A DNA stretch of 64,000 bases from Sediminihaliea albiluteola (GCF_014077625.1 NZ_JACFXU010000014.1:620001-684000), one strand, 5' to 3'; positions 15,971 to 23,762 are shown, counted from the stretch's first letter. Notes: generated by a model from the letters alone, not told the origin. A program made the numbers and translations.

Positions 15971-16420
15971 ATACTTTCTATCTTGTACCCAAAGAACCCC
16001 ACGAAATATTACGCCTCGAATTCTGCCTTGACTTATAGCCTTTGAAAGTTTTTTCTCGCTATTTCTGTATTTTTTGACATATCGTACTGCTTCAATTGGT
16101 GTACCAAGGTAAGCAATTTGATCCTCGGATAATCCGCAGTTTCTTGCTCTATTAACGGGATCGGAAAGTTGTGCGGCGCGAGCTTTAATTGCCTCTTCAT
16201 TGATCGACTCATTGACTTCTATTTCATCCTTAATTGATTGCACTCTATACCGTACATACAACGCCTTTGCTTTGCCTTCTAGTCCGTCGCTGTTTGCCAA
16301 TGCCTTTGCCCAAAGTCCATCTCGTCTTTGACCGCTTACTAATTCCTGAACAACTTGCTCATAAAGTTTCTCTTCGAGCAATCTATTAGTAGCTGATCTG
16401 CGCTGAAACTTCTCTAACAA
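15965..16420 (-). CDS. Cassette protein with HTH-like C-terminus, unknown
   Basis: 151 residues, soluble and mainly helical. The C-terminal 55 residues (LSEDQIAYLGTPIEAVRYVK, then KLSKAISQGRIRGVIFRGVL) have a turn-helix and a basic hairpin that could suit nucleic-acid binding, but I recognise no family. No signal peptide. Stop TAA inside the attC; complete cassette. Confidence 0.7.
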   Translation of the reverse strand: MLEKFQRRSATNRLLEEKLYEQVVQELVSGQRRDGLWAKALANSDGLEGKAKALYVRYRVQSIKDEIEVNESINEEAIKARAAQLSDPVNRARNCGLSEDQIAYLGTPIEAVRYVKKYRNSEKKLSKAISQGRIRGVIFRGVLWVQDRKYT

Positions 16421-16441
16421 AACCGAATCTCCTTTGTGTAC

Positions 16442-16523
16442 CTAACGCCGCCAGTATGCGCGGCTTTGTAGTGGAGGCAAAGCCGCAACGGAAAAGCCGC
16501 CGCTGTGCTTGGCCTTGTTAGAT
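16442..16523 (-). other. attC site
   Basis: Plus strand runs from CCTAACGCCGCCAGTATG to GCTTGGCCTTGTTAGAT. Long complementary arms GCGGCTTTG and CAAAGCCGC. One of the clearest sites. Confidence 0.9.
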
Positions 16524-16530
16524 GTGGAGT

Positions 16531-16800
16531 TCATACTCTGACCTTTATCATTCGCGCATCCGATGCAATTAGATCGTTTCTTTTCACGAACTCATAAATC
16601 TTTTCCCGCTCTTTATCATATGTTTCGCACCACCTACCACAGGCGTGCCCAAACTCTATGATCAGATGCAGTAGACTAAAATACCCCATCGTATCGCTAC
16701 TACGTGGAGCATGCTCTGGTAACCCGTCGACATAAGCAACTAGCCGCCTGGCCTCTCCATTTCTCACCTTTCTTGAGCCTAGATTACTCATATGAAGCAA
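16531..16800 (-). CDS. Cassette protein, probably N-terminally truncated
   Basis: 89 residues from ATG 16800. The reading frame is open further upstream, giving KPEELWEQRNSLLHMSN, up to the R' core of the next attC at about 16836, without another ATG. This suggests that the cassette captured a gene lacking its 5' part, or that a non-ATG start (TTG) is used. The sequence ends ...YEFVKRNDLIASDARMIKVR. No family recognised. It lies 8 bp upstream of the attC in coding direction. Confidence 0.58.
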   Translation of the reverse strand: MLHMSNLGSRKVRNGEARRLVAYVDGLPEHAPRSSDTMGYFSLLHLIIEFGHACGRWCETYDKEREKIYEFVKRNDLIASDARMIKVRV

Positions 16801-16830
16801 GGAATTTCTCTGCTCCCATAGTTCTTCGGG

Positions 16831-16954
16831 CTTAACGCCGATAGGTCCGAGGTTCGCGTAACAGTATATCTAAGCAACGAATGGATTACGTTCTTCTTAA
16901 CCGAATTCAATGTAACCGACCGAATCGATTGCAACCAACAGAAGCTTGTTGGCT
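16831..16954 (-). other. attC site (long)
   Basis: Plus strand begins CTTAACGCCGATAGGTCCG and ends GAAGCTTGTTGGCT. At about 124 bp it is in the size range of Vibrio VCR-type sites. The R'' core is GTTGGCT rather than GTTA. Confidence 0.6.
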
Positions 16955-17084
16955 GAAACATAATACTCCGCTCTGAAAGAATACGAATTGGCTCAAAAAA
17001 TCCAAATTTAGTAGGCCTGTGAAGTCGAAACCTTTGTCAGTAAAGAAAGTGCCTATGTAGTCAATCGCCATGTTACTATCCAGC
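16955..17084 (-). other. Very small cassette without a recognised gene
   Basis: About 130 bp lie between two attC sites. The only frame of note starts at ATG 17071 (MAIDYIGTFFTDKGFDFTGL) but runs on through the next attC, so it may be a short peptide gene, a gene remnant or no gene. No promoter or RNA structure is recognised. Confidence 0.4.
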
Positions 17085-17153
17085 TTAAGCCGCGCTCTGT
17101 GGAAAATTTGGAGCGCAGCGGAAAATTTGTCCGACAGCAGCGCCTTGTTATTT
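17085..17153 (-). other. attC site
   Basis: Plus strand runs from TTAAGCCGCGCTCTGTGG to CAGCGCCTTGTTATTT. R' is altered (TAAGCCG). The interior GGAGCGCAGCGGAAAATTTG is shared with other sites. R'' supplies the next stop codon. Confidence 0.78.
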
Positions 17154-17543
17154 GCTGACATGCTTCAACAGCAGCCATATTCTTTTACTGATATTGATTA
17201 CCCTCACTCCCCAACGATAATTCTTACTATTACCGACATGAGGGAAACGTGTTTTTATTTCGTTTATCTTGTCGTAAATAGAAACAACCAATTCTTCGGT
17301 TTCTTTCCCACCCCATTTCTCCAAGTCCGTCCCTTCAAGGGACGGATATTTCGTTATTTTAGATTTCTTGAGCTTGTTAAAGTTGAAACCTTCATTAGCT
17401 AGGCGCTTGTATTCAGTCACTGATAGTTTCTCTGCAACATCGCCTAGCGATACACCATCAGAGGCGACCATATCGAGATACGATAGGTTATCTTTGAGCT
17501 CCCCAACTAGTGCGCATGAATCACCTTTTGATTTACTCACCAT
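17148..17543 (-). CDS. Cassette protein, unknown (parent of the fragment at 7339-7535)
   Basis: A 131-residue protein without signal peptide. The first 45 residues contain LSYLDMVASDGVSLGDVAEKL, which looks like a helix-turn-helix-like helical pair; the rest is basic (FNFNKLKKSKITKYPSLEG) and ends KRIWLLLKHVSK. No family recognised. Its 5' half and leader occur again, decayed, at 7339-7535. Stop TAA lies inside the attC. Confidence 0.7.
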   Translation of the reverse strand: MVSKSKGDSCALVGELKDNLSYLDMVASDGVSLGDVAEKLSVTEYKRLANEGFNFNKLKKSKITKYPSLEGTDLEKWGGKETEELVVSIYDKINEIKTRFPHVGNSKNYRWGVRVINISKRIWLLLKHVSK

Positions 17544-17632
17544 GAAGTAATCGACTTCGCAGCGGAGCCACCAGAAGAAATAGCTTTAAGTGCTGTGGGT
17601 ATTGTTATGTCCATGTCTTTATTCTTGTGCAG

Positions 17633-17714
17633 CTAACGCTGTGGTTTGGGGCGGCTGGAGCGCAGCGTAAGCCGGCCCAGCCGCGCAGCGGCGATTAACA
17701 CCACCTTGTTAATT
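17633..17714 (-). other. attC site
   Basis: Plus strand runs from GCTAACGCTGTGGTTTGG to AACACCACCTTGTTAATT, with complementary arms GGGGCGGCTGG and CCAGCCGC. R'' supplies the next stop codon. Confidence 0.88.
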
Positions 17715-18269
17715 GCGATGTCGCACATTTGCAATATCAATATCCAATAGTCTAGCAACACCTTTCAAGCTACTCTCTCGATAAAATGAACCAATGACCT
17801 CTGCAATCTTGTAATCAATACCGTCAGGTGACCACGTAAAGAATCGATCGTTTCCCGAAACCCTTTGTTCAGGGAGTGGCAGAGTATATCTACCTCTATC
17901 AGCAGAAATGAATGGCATTGATTTAATAGTTACACCATTAACTTGGAGGTGAATATGGAACATTGTTGTGAAAGGATCAGGGAAAAACGATGTCCAAGGT
18001 TCTTTGAAAGGTCTGTCATCACCTCCAATCTTTAGCTGGTATGATTGATCTGACTCACAGATCCAGCATTCAACCTGACCAATATATTCTTTGCTCCAAT
18101 TGCTCGAGGATAACTTTTGTTCAAATGTTGTGAGTGTGGCCGGAGAGTTCAGCTCTCGTGTTTGCTTTGCAAGCTCTCGCCTCAAATTCTCGCCAGATGC
18201 TTTGTAGTACCAACGAGAAATTAACCATGAAACAAAGCCACCCAAAATTACACCTATAAGTAGCTGCAT
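17709..18269 (-). CDS. Membrane-anchored cassette protein, unknown
   Basis: A product of 186 residues. Residues 2-18 form one N-terminal membrane helix (MQLLIGVILGGFVSWLIS), followed by a charged helical linker and a domain rich in aromatic and beta-forming residues (VECWICESDQSYQLKIGGDD, PWTSFFPDPF). The end, SLKGVARLLDIDIANVRHRN, is helical. No family recognised. Stop TAA inside the attC. Confidence 0.7.
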   Translation of the reverse strand: MQLLIGVILGGFVSWLISRWYYKASGENLRRELAKQTRELNSPATLTTFEQKLSSSNWSKEYIGQVECWICESDQSYQLKIGGDDRPFKEPWTSFFPDPFTTMFHIHLQVNGVTIKSMPFISADRGRYTLPLPEQRVSGNDRFFTWSPDGIDYKIAEVIGSFYRESSLKGVARLLDIDIANVRHRN

Positions 18270-18290
18270 GCTCTCTCCTCGTTCTTACGT

Positions 18291-18414
18291 TTAACGCCCG
18301 CTTAAGGGGCAGACAGCGCTACTACCAAGCTTCCGCATAAGAAAGTAATCACAAAAACCAACACATAGTAAAAATGCCTCGGGTTAGCTGTCCTTCTTGA
18401 AGCGTTTGTTAGGT
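18291..18414 (-). other. attC site (long)
   Basis: Plus strand begins TTTAACGCCCGCTTAAGG and ends GAAGCGTTTGTTAGGT; about 124 bp. CGGGTTAGCTGTCC near the right arm pairs imperfectly with GGGGCAGACAGCGCT. Confidence 0.72.
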
Positions 18415-18416
18415 AT

Positions 18417-18932
18417 TTATTGCTGCTGAACATAAATGAGCTGATTTGTATCGAAGCCTCGCTCTTTCGATATTTGAAGGAATTTTTCTAGGACTTCTGG
18501 AGCGACTGAGGGTGTTCGTGAAAGCAGCCATAGATAATCCGTATTCGGGCCAGAAACAAAGGCATAACTATAGTTTTCACGGTCTAACTCAAACACGACG
18601 TAAGAGCCATTAAATGGACCAAAAAATGAAACTTTCAGATAACCTTCCGACGGACTATTTACAAAATAAGCTTTTCCTTCAGCTTCTTTCCACTCCTTTT
18701 TTTCTTCGAAAGAACCACGATTAAGAACCGAAACACCACCATCATTTCGAACGCTATATTCCGCAGTAACCTGACTTAACCCACTTTCGAATGAATGATC
18801 AAGCCGAGCGACTTCATACCATTTACCCAAATAACTATTCAACTCGAGCCCAGATAGGGGTTTTACCGATTCAGGCATACCCAAGCAACCACACAGATAA
18901 GTAGCGCAAATAATCATCAAAGTTGTTCTCAT
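18417..18932 (-). CDS. Lipocalin lipoprotein (Blc family)
   Basis: 171 residues starting with a lipoprotein signal with lipobox LCGC. The lipocalin signature is present: YLGKWYEVARLDHSFE at about 34-49 (GxW motif), then YSVRNDGGVSVLNRG, KAYFVNSPSEGYLKVSFFGP and the C-terminal WLLSRTPSVAPEVLEKFL. Blc-type lipocalins sit on the outer membrane and bind fatty acids or lysophospholipids. Here it is a mobile cassette gene, with intact frame. Confidence 0.92.
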   Translation of the reverse strand: MRTTLMIICATYLCGCLGMPESVKPLSGLELNSYLGKWYEVARLDHSFESGLSQVTAEYSVRNDGGVSVLNRGSFEEKKEWKEAEGKAYFVNSPSEGYLKVSFFGPFNGSYVVFELDRENYSYAFVSGPNTDYLWLLSRTPSVAPEVLEKFLQISKERGFDTNQLIYVQQQ

Positions 18933-18947
18933 GATGCCTCCAAATAT

Positions 18948-19017
18948 CTAACGCCGTCCTCTGCGGCAATTTTGGAGCACAGCGGAAAAATTGTCCGACA
19001 GCAGCACTTTGTTATAC
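18948..19017 (-). other. attC site
   Basis: Plus strand runs from CTAACGCCGTCCTCTGCGG to CAGCACTTTGTTATAC. The interior GGAGCACAGCGGAAAAATTG and GTCCGACAGCAGC match other sites. R'' supplies the stop of the helicase gene. Confidence 0.9.
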
Positions 19018-20970
19018 TCTTTCCATATCGTTTTCTATAGCGTCTGATAACTCAATTACCTCAAGAGAGCCTTTAAAAAAGTCGGAATACTTAGAGTTTT
19101 TTTCGAGAAAAACAACCAAGTTGAACTTTGCTCTTGTGAGACCAACATAAACCAACTCAGCGCTATCTAGCTCATTAACAATCAAAAAAACAGTTGGTGA
19201 CTCATAACCTTTAAAACTATGTATTGTCGATATTTTTAAAACACCACTATTCAGGTTGAATCCATATTTTTTATTACTTCTTATTTTTTCAGTTTCACTA
19301 CGATCTATACGTGAAGAACAATAAGCTTCTTTTGTTTCAAATGTTGTCAAAGTTTTTTCGTTAAAGTTTGCATTTTTTCTTATCAAAAAATCGATTTCCC
19401 GCATTTGAGAAATGCTTGATGAAATAATAACCATGTCATTTGGGTGAATAGACTCACGTTTTGCAACAGAAAATACATAACTAACGATTGAATCTATATC
19501 GCTTCCGTCAATCAATACACATTCATTTACTCCAACCCCTGTCAACGCAGGTTGCATCGCCTCAGAAAAATCGAGTTCGTACCGATCACTAAAAAATGCT
19601 TCCTGAAACCTTTTTGCAACATCTAATATGTGCGAATCTTCTTTATAACGAAAAGATTTAGACAGCTTATTCCAACGACCAAAACCTTGAATTACCTTTG
19701 TTGAATTTTCTTCATCAATTTCCCTTTCATAAATATTCTGCTTCTCGTCCCCAAAAAGAACCATTTCGCCTTGATCAGATAAAAAGTATTTACGTATTAT
19801 CTTTATCCACTCAGGCTTATAGTCTTGAATCTCATCGATTAATATTGTGTCGAACTTTTCTTCAATTTCGCAACTTTCAAAAACACTTTCATTTGAGTAA
19901 TATTTCGAATCCAGGTAGGCACTGACCTTTTTCTTATCATTTTTTATTTCTTCAGGAACACTTACATCTATCCCATATTGACTGAGTGCTGCACTCATAA
20001 ACCTATGGTAATTAATGATGCCAAAAGCTCCCCAGGAAAAATCACTTCTCACTTCATTTAATTTGTCTTTAATGTACATCCTAAGAGTAAGATTAAACGT
20101 GAGTATAAGAACGTTACCGCGATGTCTCGAATGTGCATTTACCGCCCTTTTCGCCAGTACGGTAGTTTTTCCTGAACCTGCAACCCCTTTAATTTTTTCT
20201 CGCTTGCCCTGCTCGCTGGTTACGAGCCTTTCTTGCACCTTGGTGTATTCAATTTCTTTCCCTTCATTGAGATAATGATAAGGAGGCTGCAAATATCTTA
20301 AGAAAGCATCATGAATTGATATAGGGTATATTTCACTCTTCTTGGAAAGTGGAAATTTGATTTTTATTAACTGATCTTTGGTAACTGAATGCCGATACAG
20401 ATCCCTTTCAAACCTTTTTATTTTTGAGTTCAGCCATTCTCTCTTTCGCTCATATTTGTCATAGTCTATTGGGTTTTCAGCATATGCATTATTATGCTCT
20501 TTGAGCATACCCTTGAATTCGTCTATTCTGGGAGAAAAAAATCTTTGAATAGACTCTTTATTCTCGCTATGGAAATAAACGTAACAAGATATCGCCTTGT
20601 AAAAATTCTTATTATTTAAGTTTTTTTCTAAAAGCCCATTAATATGAAGATCAAACATATTCTTCTTGTAGCCAAAAACTTGGGCGAACGGTGATCGTAT
20701 TACCGACCCATTGTTATTTACATGCCACTTGTTGTTTTCATCCAAATTATAAAATGACAAGTCCCAGTCTTTTACTTCGATTATGATCACACCCATTATC
20801 TGGTGAATAATTATAATGTCAGGTCTTTCACCGTTAAAAAATGGCTGAAAGTATATCTCCACTTCCGCATCAAAATTCTGCGACAGCTCATTTAGAAGAA
20901 ATAACTCACCCTCAGTCGGCTTCTGCTTGCTTTTCTTGATGACTTCAAGGCTTGGGAATATTTTAGCCAT
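19012..20970 (-). CDS. NERD-domain / UvrD-like helicase
   Basis: 652 residues. The N-terminus (about 15-130) is a nuclease-related NERD domain: GELFLLNEL, then RPDIIIIHQIMGVIIIEVKD with its Asp-(x)n-Glu-x-Lys core. The rest is a superfamily 1 UvrD-like helicase: Walker A GVAGSGKTTVLAKRA (about 262-276), Walker B ILIDEIQDY, and a C-terminal VYVGLTRAKFNLVVFL. No RecB-type nuclease domain follows. It is the largest cassette, complete, and strikingly AT-rich compared with the flanks. NERD-helicases are found near defence genes; a role against foreign DNA is possible but not shown. Confidence 0.88.
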   Translation of the reverse strand: MAKIFPSLEVIKKSKQKPTEGELFLLNELSQNFDAEVEIYFQPFFNGERPDIIIIHQIMGVIIIEVKDWDLSFYNLDENNKWHVNNNGSVIRSPFAQVFGYKKNMFDLHINGLLEKNLNNKNFYKAISCYVYFHSENKESIQRFFSPRIDEFKGMLKEHNNAYAENPIDYDKYERKREWLNSKIKRFERDLYRHSVTKDQLIKIKFPLSKKSEIYPISIHDAFLRYLQPPYHYLNEGKEIEYTKVQERLVTSEQGKREKIKGVAGSGKTTVLAKRAVNAHSRHRGNVLILTFNLTLRMYIKDKLNEVRSDFSWGAFGIINYHRFMSAALSQYGIDVSVPEEIKNDKKKVSAYLDSKYYSNESVFESCEIEEKFDTILIDEIQDYKPEWIKIIRKYFLSDQGEMVLFGDEKQNIYEREIDEENSTKVIQGFGRWNKLSKSFRYKEDSHILDVAKRFQEAFFSDRYELDFSEAMQPALTGVGVNECVLIDGSDIDSIVSYVFSVAKRESIHPNDMVIISSSISQMREIDFLIRKNANFNEKTLTTFETKEAYCSSRIDRSETEKIRSNKKYGFNLNSGVLKISTIHSFKGYESPTVFLIVNELDSAELVYVGLTRAKFNLVVFLEKNSKYSDFFKGSLEVIELSDAIENDMERV

Positions 20971-21001
20971 ACCACCTCAGTTTGACTGAATTACTTTGAG
21001 C

Positions 21002-21074
21002 ATAACGCCCACATAACAGGCGGAGCATCAGCGACATCTAGTCCGAAGGGCGATTGTTGATGTGTTTGTTAGTG
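21002..21074 (-). other. attC site
   Basis: Plus strand runs from ATAACGCCCACATAACAGG to GTTGATGTGTTTGTTAGTG. Confidence 0.85.
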
Positions 21075-21442
21075 CTATTTGGTTCGATTTGGGTAAAGCT
21101 CATTTACGACTGCGATTATTGCATCCATATAATCTTTAAGAGGGTTCTCTCTACAATATTTCTGAACGTAAGCTCTTACACCCGCGCTATCAGTATTTCC
21201 CTTGATATTTTTTGTATCAGAGAGATATCTATTGACTCCTGTAAAATAGCTATCGAGGTAAGCATGGTAGTAACCCATTGTTGTTTTGCTTCCTCCTCTG
21301 CCGGCCTTTTCAACAGCCTCTATATATCTTCCGCAACTTGCAGCTCCTTCTGAAAGAACAGTATATTCACCCTCCTGATTTGCCGCGTAGTCAAAAGAAG
21401 CGGTAAACATGAAAAAATAACTGTGTTAACAATTTCATTCAT
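21075..21442 (-). pseudogene. Small secreted cassette protein, possible frameshift in signal peptide
   Basis: An open frame from ATG 21410 gives 111 residues, including EYTVLSEGAASCGRYIEAVE and AYVQKYCRENPLKDYMDAII, with two cysteines, but it lacks a signal peptide. A better start is ATG 21442, preceded by AAAAGGAAATT; it begins MNEIVNTVIF and is out of frame by one base at the six-base A/T run 21412-21417. One more T would join them into a hydrophobic N-terminus. It resembles small secreted proteins with a helical cysteine-containing domain; function unknown. Either a broken gene or a homopolymer sequencing error. Confidence 0.6.
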
Positions 21443-21465
21443 CGGTGTTAATTTCCTTTTAAGCA

Positions 21466-21555
21466 CTAACGCTTTGCTAAGGAACAAATAATGGTTTGCT
21501 ACAATGCGCGAAACGCAGCAAACTGTTATTTGTCCGTTTAAGCAACTTGTTAGAC
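21466..21555 (-). other. attC site
   Basis: Plus strand runs from ACTAACGCTTTGCTAAGG to TAAGCAACTTGTTAGAC, with arms AAGGAACAAATAATGGTTTG and CAAACTGTTATTTGTCCGTT complementary. Confidence 0.9.
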
Positions 21556-21559
21556 ACAA

Positions 21560-22168
21560 CTAAAAATTCCAAACGTAGTCGATTTTTGTAACGTATTTAG
21601 AAGTGTCCGCATCTATATCTAATGTACCCTCATAGACATAAGTATCTACTTCACCACTATAACCTAGCCACCTAATATAGTCTCTTGAGATTCTAATATC
21701 TTTCTCAAAAAGATTGAAATTATCTTTATCCATTAATCGAATTGTCACTTTATTGTATGAATCAAAATCTTTGATCTCTTTTTTATACCATTCAAAGTTA
21801 GCTCGATCTGTTTTAATAGTTCCATCTTCATTCGTTGTTTTAATTTCAACAGGCGAAATTTTAACTATATACAGAGCCTTTCTTTCGAGAAATTTTATCG
21901 ATGTTTCAATTTCAATTCTGTTCTCTGAAATATTTTCTTTATGTTTTATAACCTCACCAATAGTTAATGCGGTTGGGTTGGACTTTTTTAATTGAACCAA
22001 CTTGTCTTTTGATATAACAAATGCCTCTTTTTTAGCTTGATCAATTAGGTAGGTTGTATTCCCAACTTGTTCTATTGTAATGTCTTTTGATTCTTTCATG
22101 CAGCCTGAAATAATAAATGGAAAGACTAATAGTGGAACAATTTTATTATTCATTATTGATAACTCCAT
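21560..22168 (-). CDS. Cassette-encoded lipoprotein, unknown
   Basis: 202 residues. After an N-terminal hydrophobic stretch a lipobox (ISGC) is followed by MKESKDIT, so the protein is lipid-anchored. ATG 22153 (MNNKIVPLLVFPF) is an alternative, more typical start for a lipoprotein signal. The mature protein has a beta-rich, lysine-rich body (TYLIDQAKKEAFVISKDKLV) without recognised motif. AT-rich coding sequence. Four bases separate its stop from the attC. Confidence 0.7.
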   Translation of the reverse strand: MELSIMNNKIVPLLVFPFIISGCMKESKDITIEQVGNTTYLIDQAKKEAFVISKDKLVQLKKSNPTALTIGEVIKHKENISENRIEIETSIKFLERKALYIVKISPVEIKTTNEDGTIKTDRANFEWYKKEIKDFDSYNKVTIRLMDKDNFNLFEKDIRISRDYIRWLGYSGEVDTYVYEGTLDIDADTSKYVTKIDYVWNF

Positions 22169-22199
22169 TTTGATTACTACTCCTGATTATATTGTGCGG

Positions 22200-22288
22200 C
22201 TAACGCCGTGTTTTGGGGTGCCGGAGCGTCAGCGGAGGCGTCCCAAAACACGTCCTTTTTGCGCTGCGAAAACAACACCTTGTTATGC
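22200..22288 (-). other. attC site
   Basis: Plus strand runs from CTAACGCCGTGTTTTGGG to AACAACACCTTGTTATGC, with complementary arms GTGTTTTGGGG and TCCCAAAACAC. Confidence 0.9.
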
Positions 22289-22479
22289 GCTTACTACGGG
22301 CACACTGAACATATATGACACCGGCTATTATAAAAAGACCGAGCTGCTATGCGCGCCACTTTATAATTGACGAGGTCGGCATGGAGAGACATTCCAGTGC
22401 ATTTTCCGTATCATGAGAAGCGTCTTTATATACGCCTAGACCTCTTCGACGCAAGCTAAGCAATCGCAGCCCTTGGGGT

Positions 22480-22863
22480 TCACATCAGGCCACTAGCCTT
22501 CCATTCTTGAGCAAACAGATCGAGTGTTTCGTTCATGCTGCCTGCGACGGTGTCGTAGAAGTCTAGTGAGTGATTGCTGTAGCAGGTTTCGCGTACATCT
22601 GAGGACGTGAGGCTGGTGAGCCCGCCTAGTATCTCTTGGTTGGCCATGGCGATCTTGAGGGCTTTGGCCCGGTCGGTATATTTAGCTGCGGCGATCCGGC
22701 TGGCGCGCAGAGCAAAATTGGTTCTTATTAGGTCGATCTGGCCCTTGGACATTCTGGCGTTGGCGGTATTCGCGCCTTGTTTAACGTAGTCACCGCAGGT
22801 TTGAGCTTGGATGCTACCGCATAGGATCAGGGTGAGGGCGGGGATGAGATGGCGTATTTTCAC
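22480..22863 (-). CDS. Small exported cassette protein, unknown
   Basis: A GTG at 22863 preceded by CAGGAG is the preferred start; it gives 127 residues with a signal peptide (VKIRHLIPALTLILCGSIQA, cleavage before QTCGDYV). Upstream in-frame ATGs at 22884-22923 would put the signal peptide internally. The mature domain of about 105 residues is helical, with two cysteines (QTCGDYV, VRETCYSN) that may form a disulfide. No family recognised. About 190 bp without a gene separate it from the attC at 22200. Confidence 0.7.
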   Translation of the reverse strand: MKIRHLIPALTLILCGSIQAQTCGDYVKQGANTANARMSKGQIDLIRTNFALRASRIAAAKYTDRAKALKIAMANQEILGGLTSLTSSDVRETCYSNHSLDFYDTVAGSMNETLDLFAQEWKASGLM

Positions 22864-22891
22864 GAATACTCCTGTCGTCTTAGTCATTTGT

Positions 22892-23380
22892 TTATATAAC
22901 ATGATTGAATCGGGGTCGAGCATTGTTCTGCCGTTGCTTGAACACGGTGTCGCATAACGCCAAAATCAGCGGACCGAAAAAGCGAAGCTTTTTTGTGTCA
23001 GCTGGCTTACCTTGTTTTGAGCCGCCACGATTAGCACTATTGCGCGTAAAAACCCAAAGCCCGAAAACTATTAAAGCAAAAGACAAGGGTATAATATTTA
23101 TAATATTCCAAAGCCCAATCCATGTCTTTGGCTCACTATATGCCCAGGGCATATAGAACCCACCGATGAAGTTTGCAAGCGAAATTGATTTCCAAACACC
23201 ATTATATAAATAGCCAAATACTTGGGTAGCAAAAACCCCTCGGCCAGAAATGCAAAATAGTACGGGAATGGCATAAAGAAAGAAGTTGCCAATAGATAAT
23301 ATTTTTTCACGGGAACGATCACGCTCTTCTTGTTCTAAGCGACCTTCTTCAATTATTCGCTCTCTTTCTGCTTCTTCCAT
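22892..23380 (-). CDS. Cassette membrane protein, unknown
   Basis: 162 residues. A charged N-terminal helix (MEEAERERIIEEGRLEQEE) precedes two or three hydrophobic segments (about 29-48, 62-78, 93-110). The frame continues through a probable attC (22954-23020), so the last 40 or so residues (LRFFGPLILALCDTVFKQRQ) are encoded by recombination-site sequence and may not be functional. The start lies 23 bp from the R' core of the attC at 23402, typical cassette spacing. Confidence 0.6.
   Translation of the reverse strand: MEEAERERIIEEGRLEQEERDRSREKILSIGNFFLYAIPVLFCISGRGVFATQVFGYLYNGVWKSISLANFIGGFYMPWAYSEPKTWIGLWNIINIIPLSFALIVFGLWVFTRNSANRGGSKQGKPADTKKLRFFGPLILALCDTVFKQRQNNARPRFNHVI
22954..23020 (-). 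other. Possible attC site
   Basis: Plus strand runs from CATAACGCCAAAATCAGCGG to GCTTACCTTGTTTTGAG. R' is good; R'' (GTTTTGA) is poor. It lies inside a reading frame. Confidence 0.5.
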
Positions 23381-23401
23381 CTATGCCTCCGTTCTAGGCT
23401 C

Positions 23402-23472
23402 ATAATGCCGCGCTCACCGGTAAATTATGAACGTAGCGAGTAATTTATCCGAGTGCAGTGCCTTGTTAGGGG
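23402..23472 (-). other. attC site
   Basis: Plus strand runs from ATAATGCCGCGCTCACCGG to GCAGTGCCTTGTTAGGG, with arms GGTAAATTATGAACG and CGAGTAATTTATCC. R' is TAATGCC. The rightmost attC. Confidence 0.85.
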
Positions 23473-23753
23473 CTAAGAACTATTTTTGGGTGTGTACCGT
23501 CCACCAAAGCATATTTTTCCAGTACTGCTTTCGTGCCAGCTTCCGTACTCGCCACCACAGGCGACTTCTCCTGTACTGCTCTGATGCCAGCTTCCATACT
23601 CCTCACCGCAAATAACTTCACCGTTTTTGAATTCAATATAGCTTGAATAACCAGGGATTCGATTTTCTGCATTAGCAGAGCCGATACTTATTGAAAAATA
23701 AACAATATTAATATGGTTGAAAGCAAACGATCTGTGTAAATAGTCATACTCAT
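23473..23753 (-). pseudogene. Secreted repeat-containing mini-protein, frameshift in T5 run
   Basis: ATG 23753 begins a signal peptide (MSMTIYTDRLLSTILILFIF) that hits a stop unless one base is added in the T5 run near 23690. The other frame continues SISIGSANA, a good cleavage site, then ENRIPGYSSYIEFKNG and two tandem units GEVICGEEYGSWHQSSTG and GEVACGGEYGSWHESSTG, then a partial third (GKICFGGRYTPK). The unit has one cysteine and a GSWH core. It ends at TAG 23475-23473 beside the attC. This would be the first cassette of the array, starting just after the GTTAGGT core at 23764-23770. No family recognised. Confidence 0.65.
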
Positions 23754-23762
23754 ATTTTATGG

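Noticed and set aside
16907-17161. 84-codon ORF across two attC sites
   Set aside because: Most of it is attC sequence; no ribosome-binding site, no family.
5729-23472. Regular repeats read as a CRISPR array
   Set aside because: Repeats are 55-124 bp, divergent, self-complementary and separated by coding ORFs of 90-650 codons, not by uniform spacers; no cas genes.
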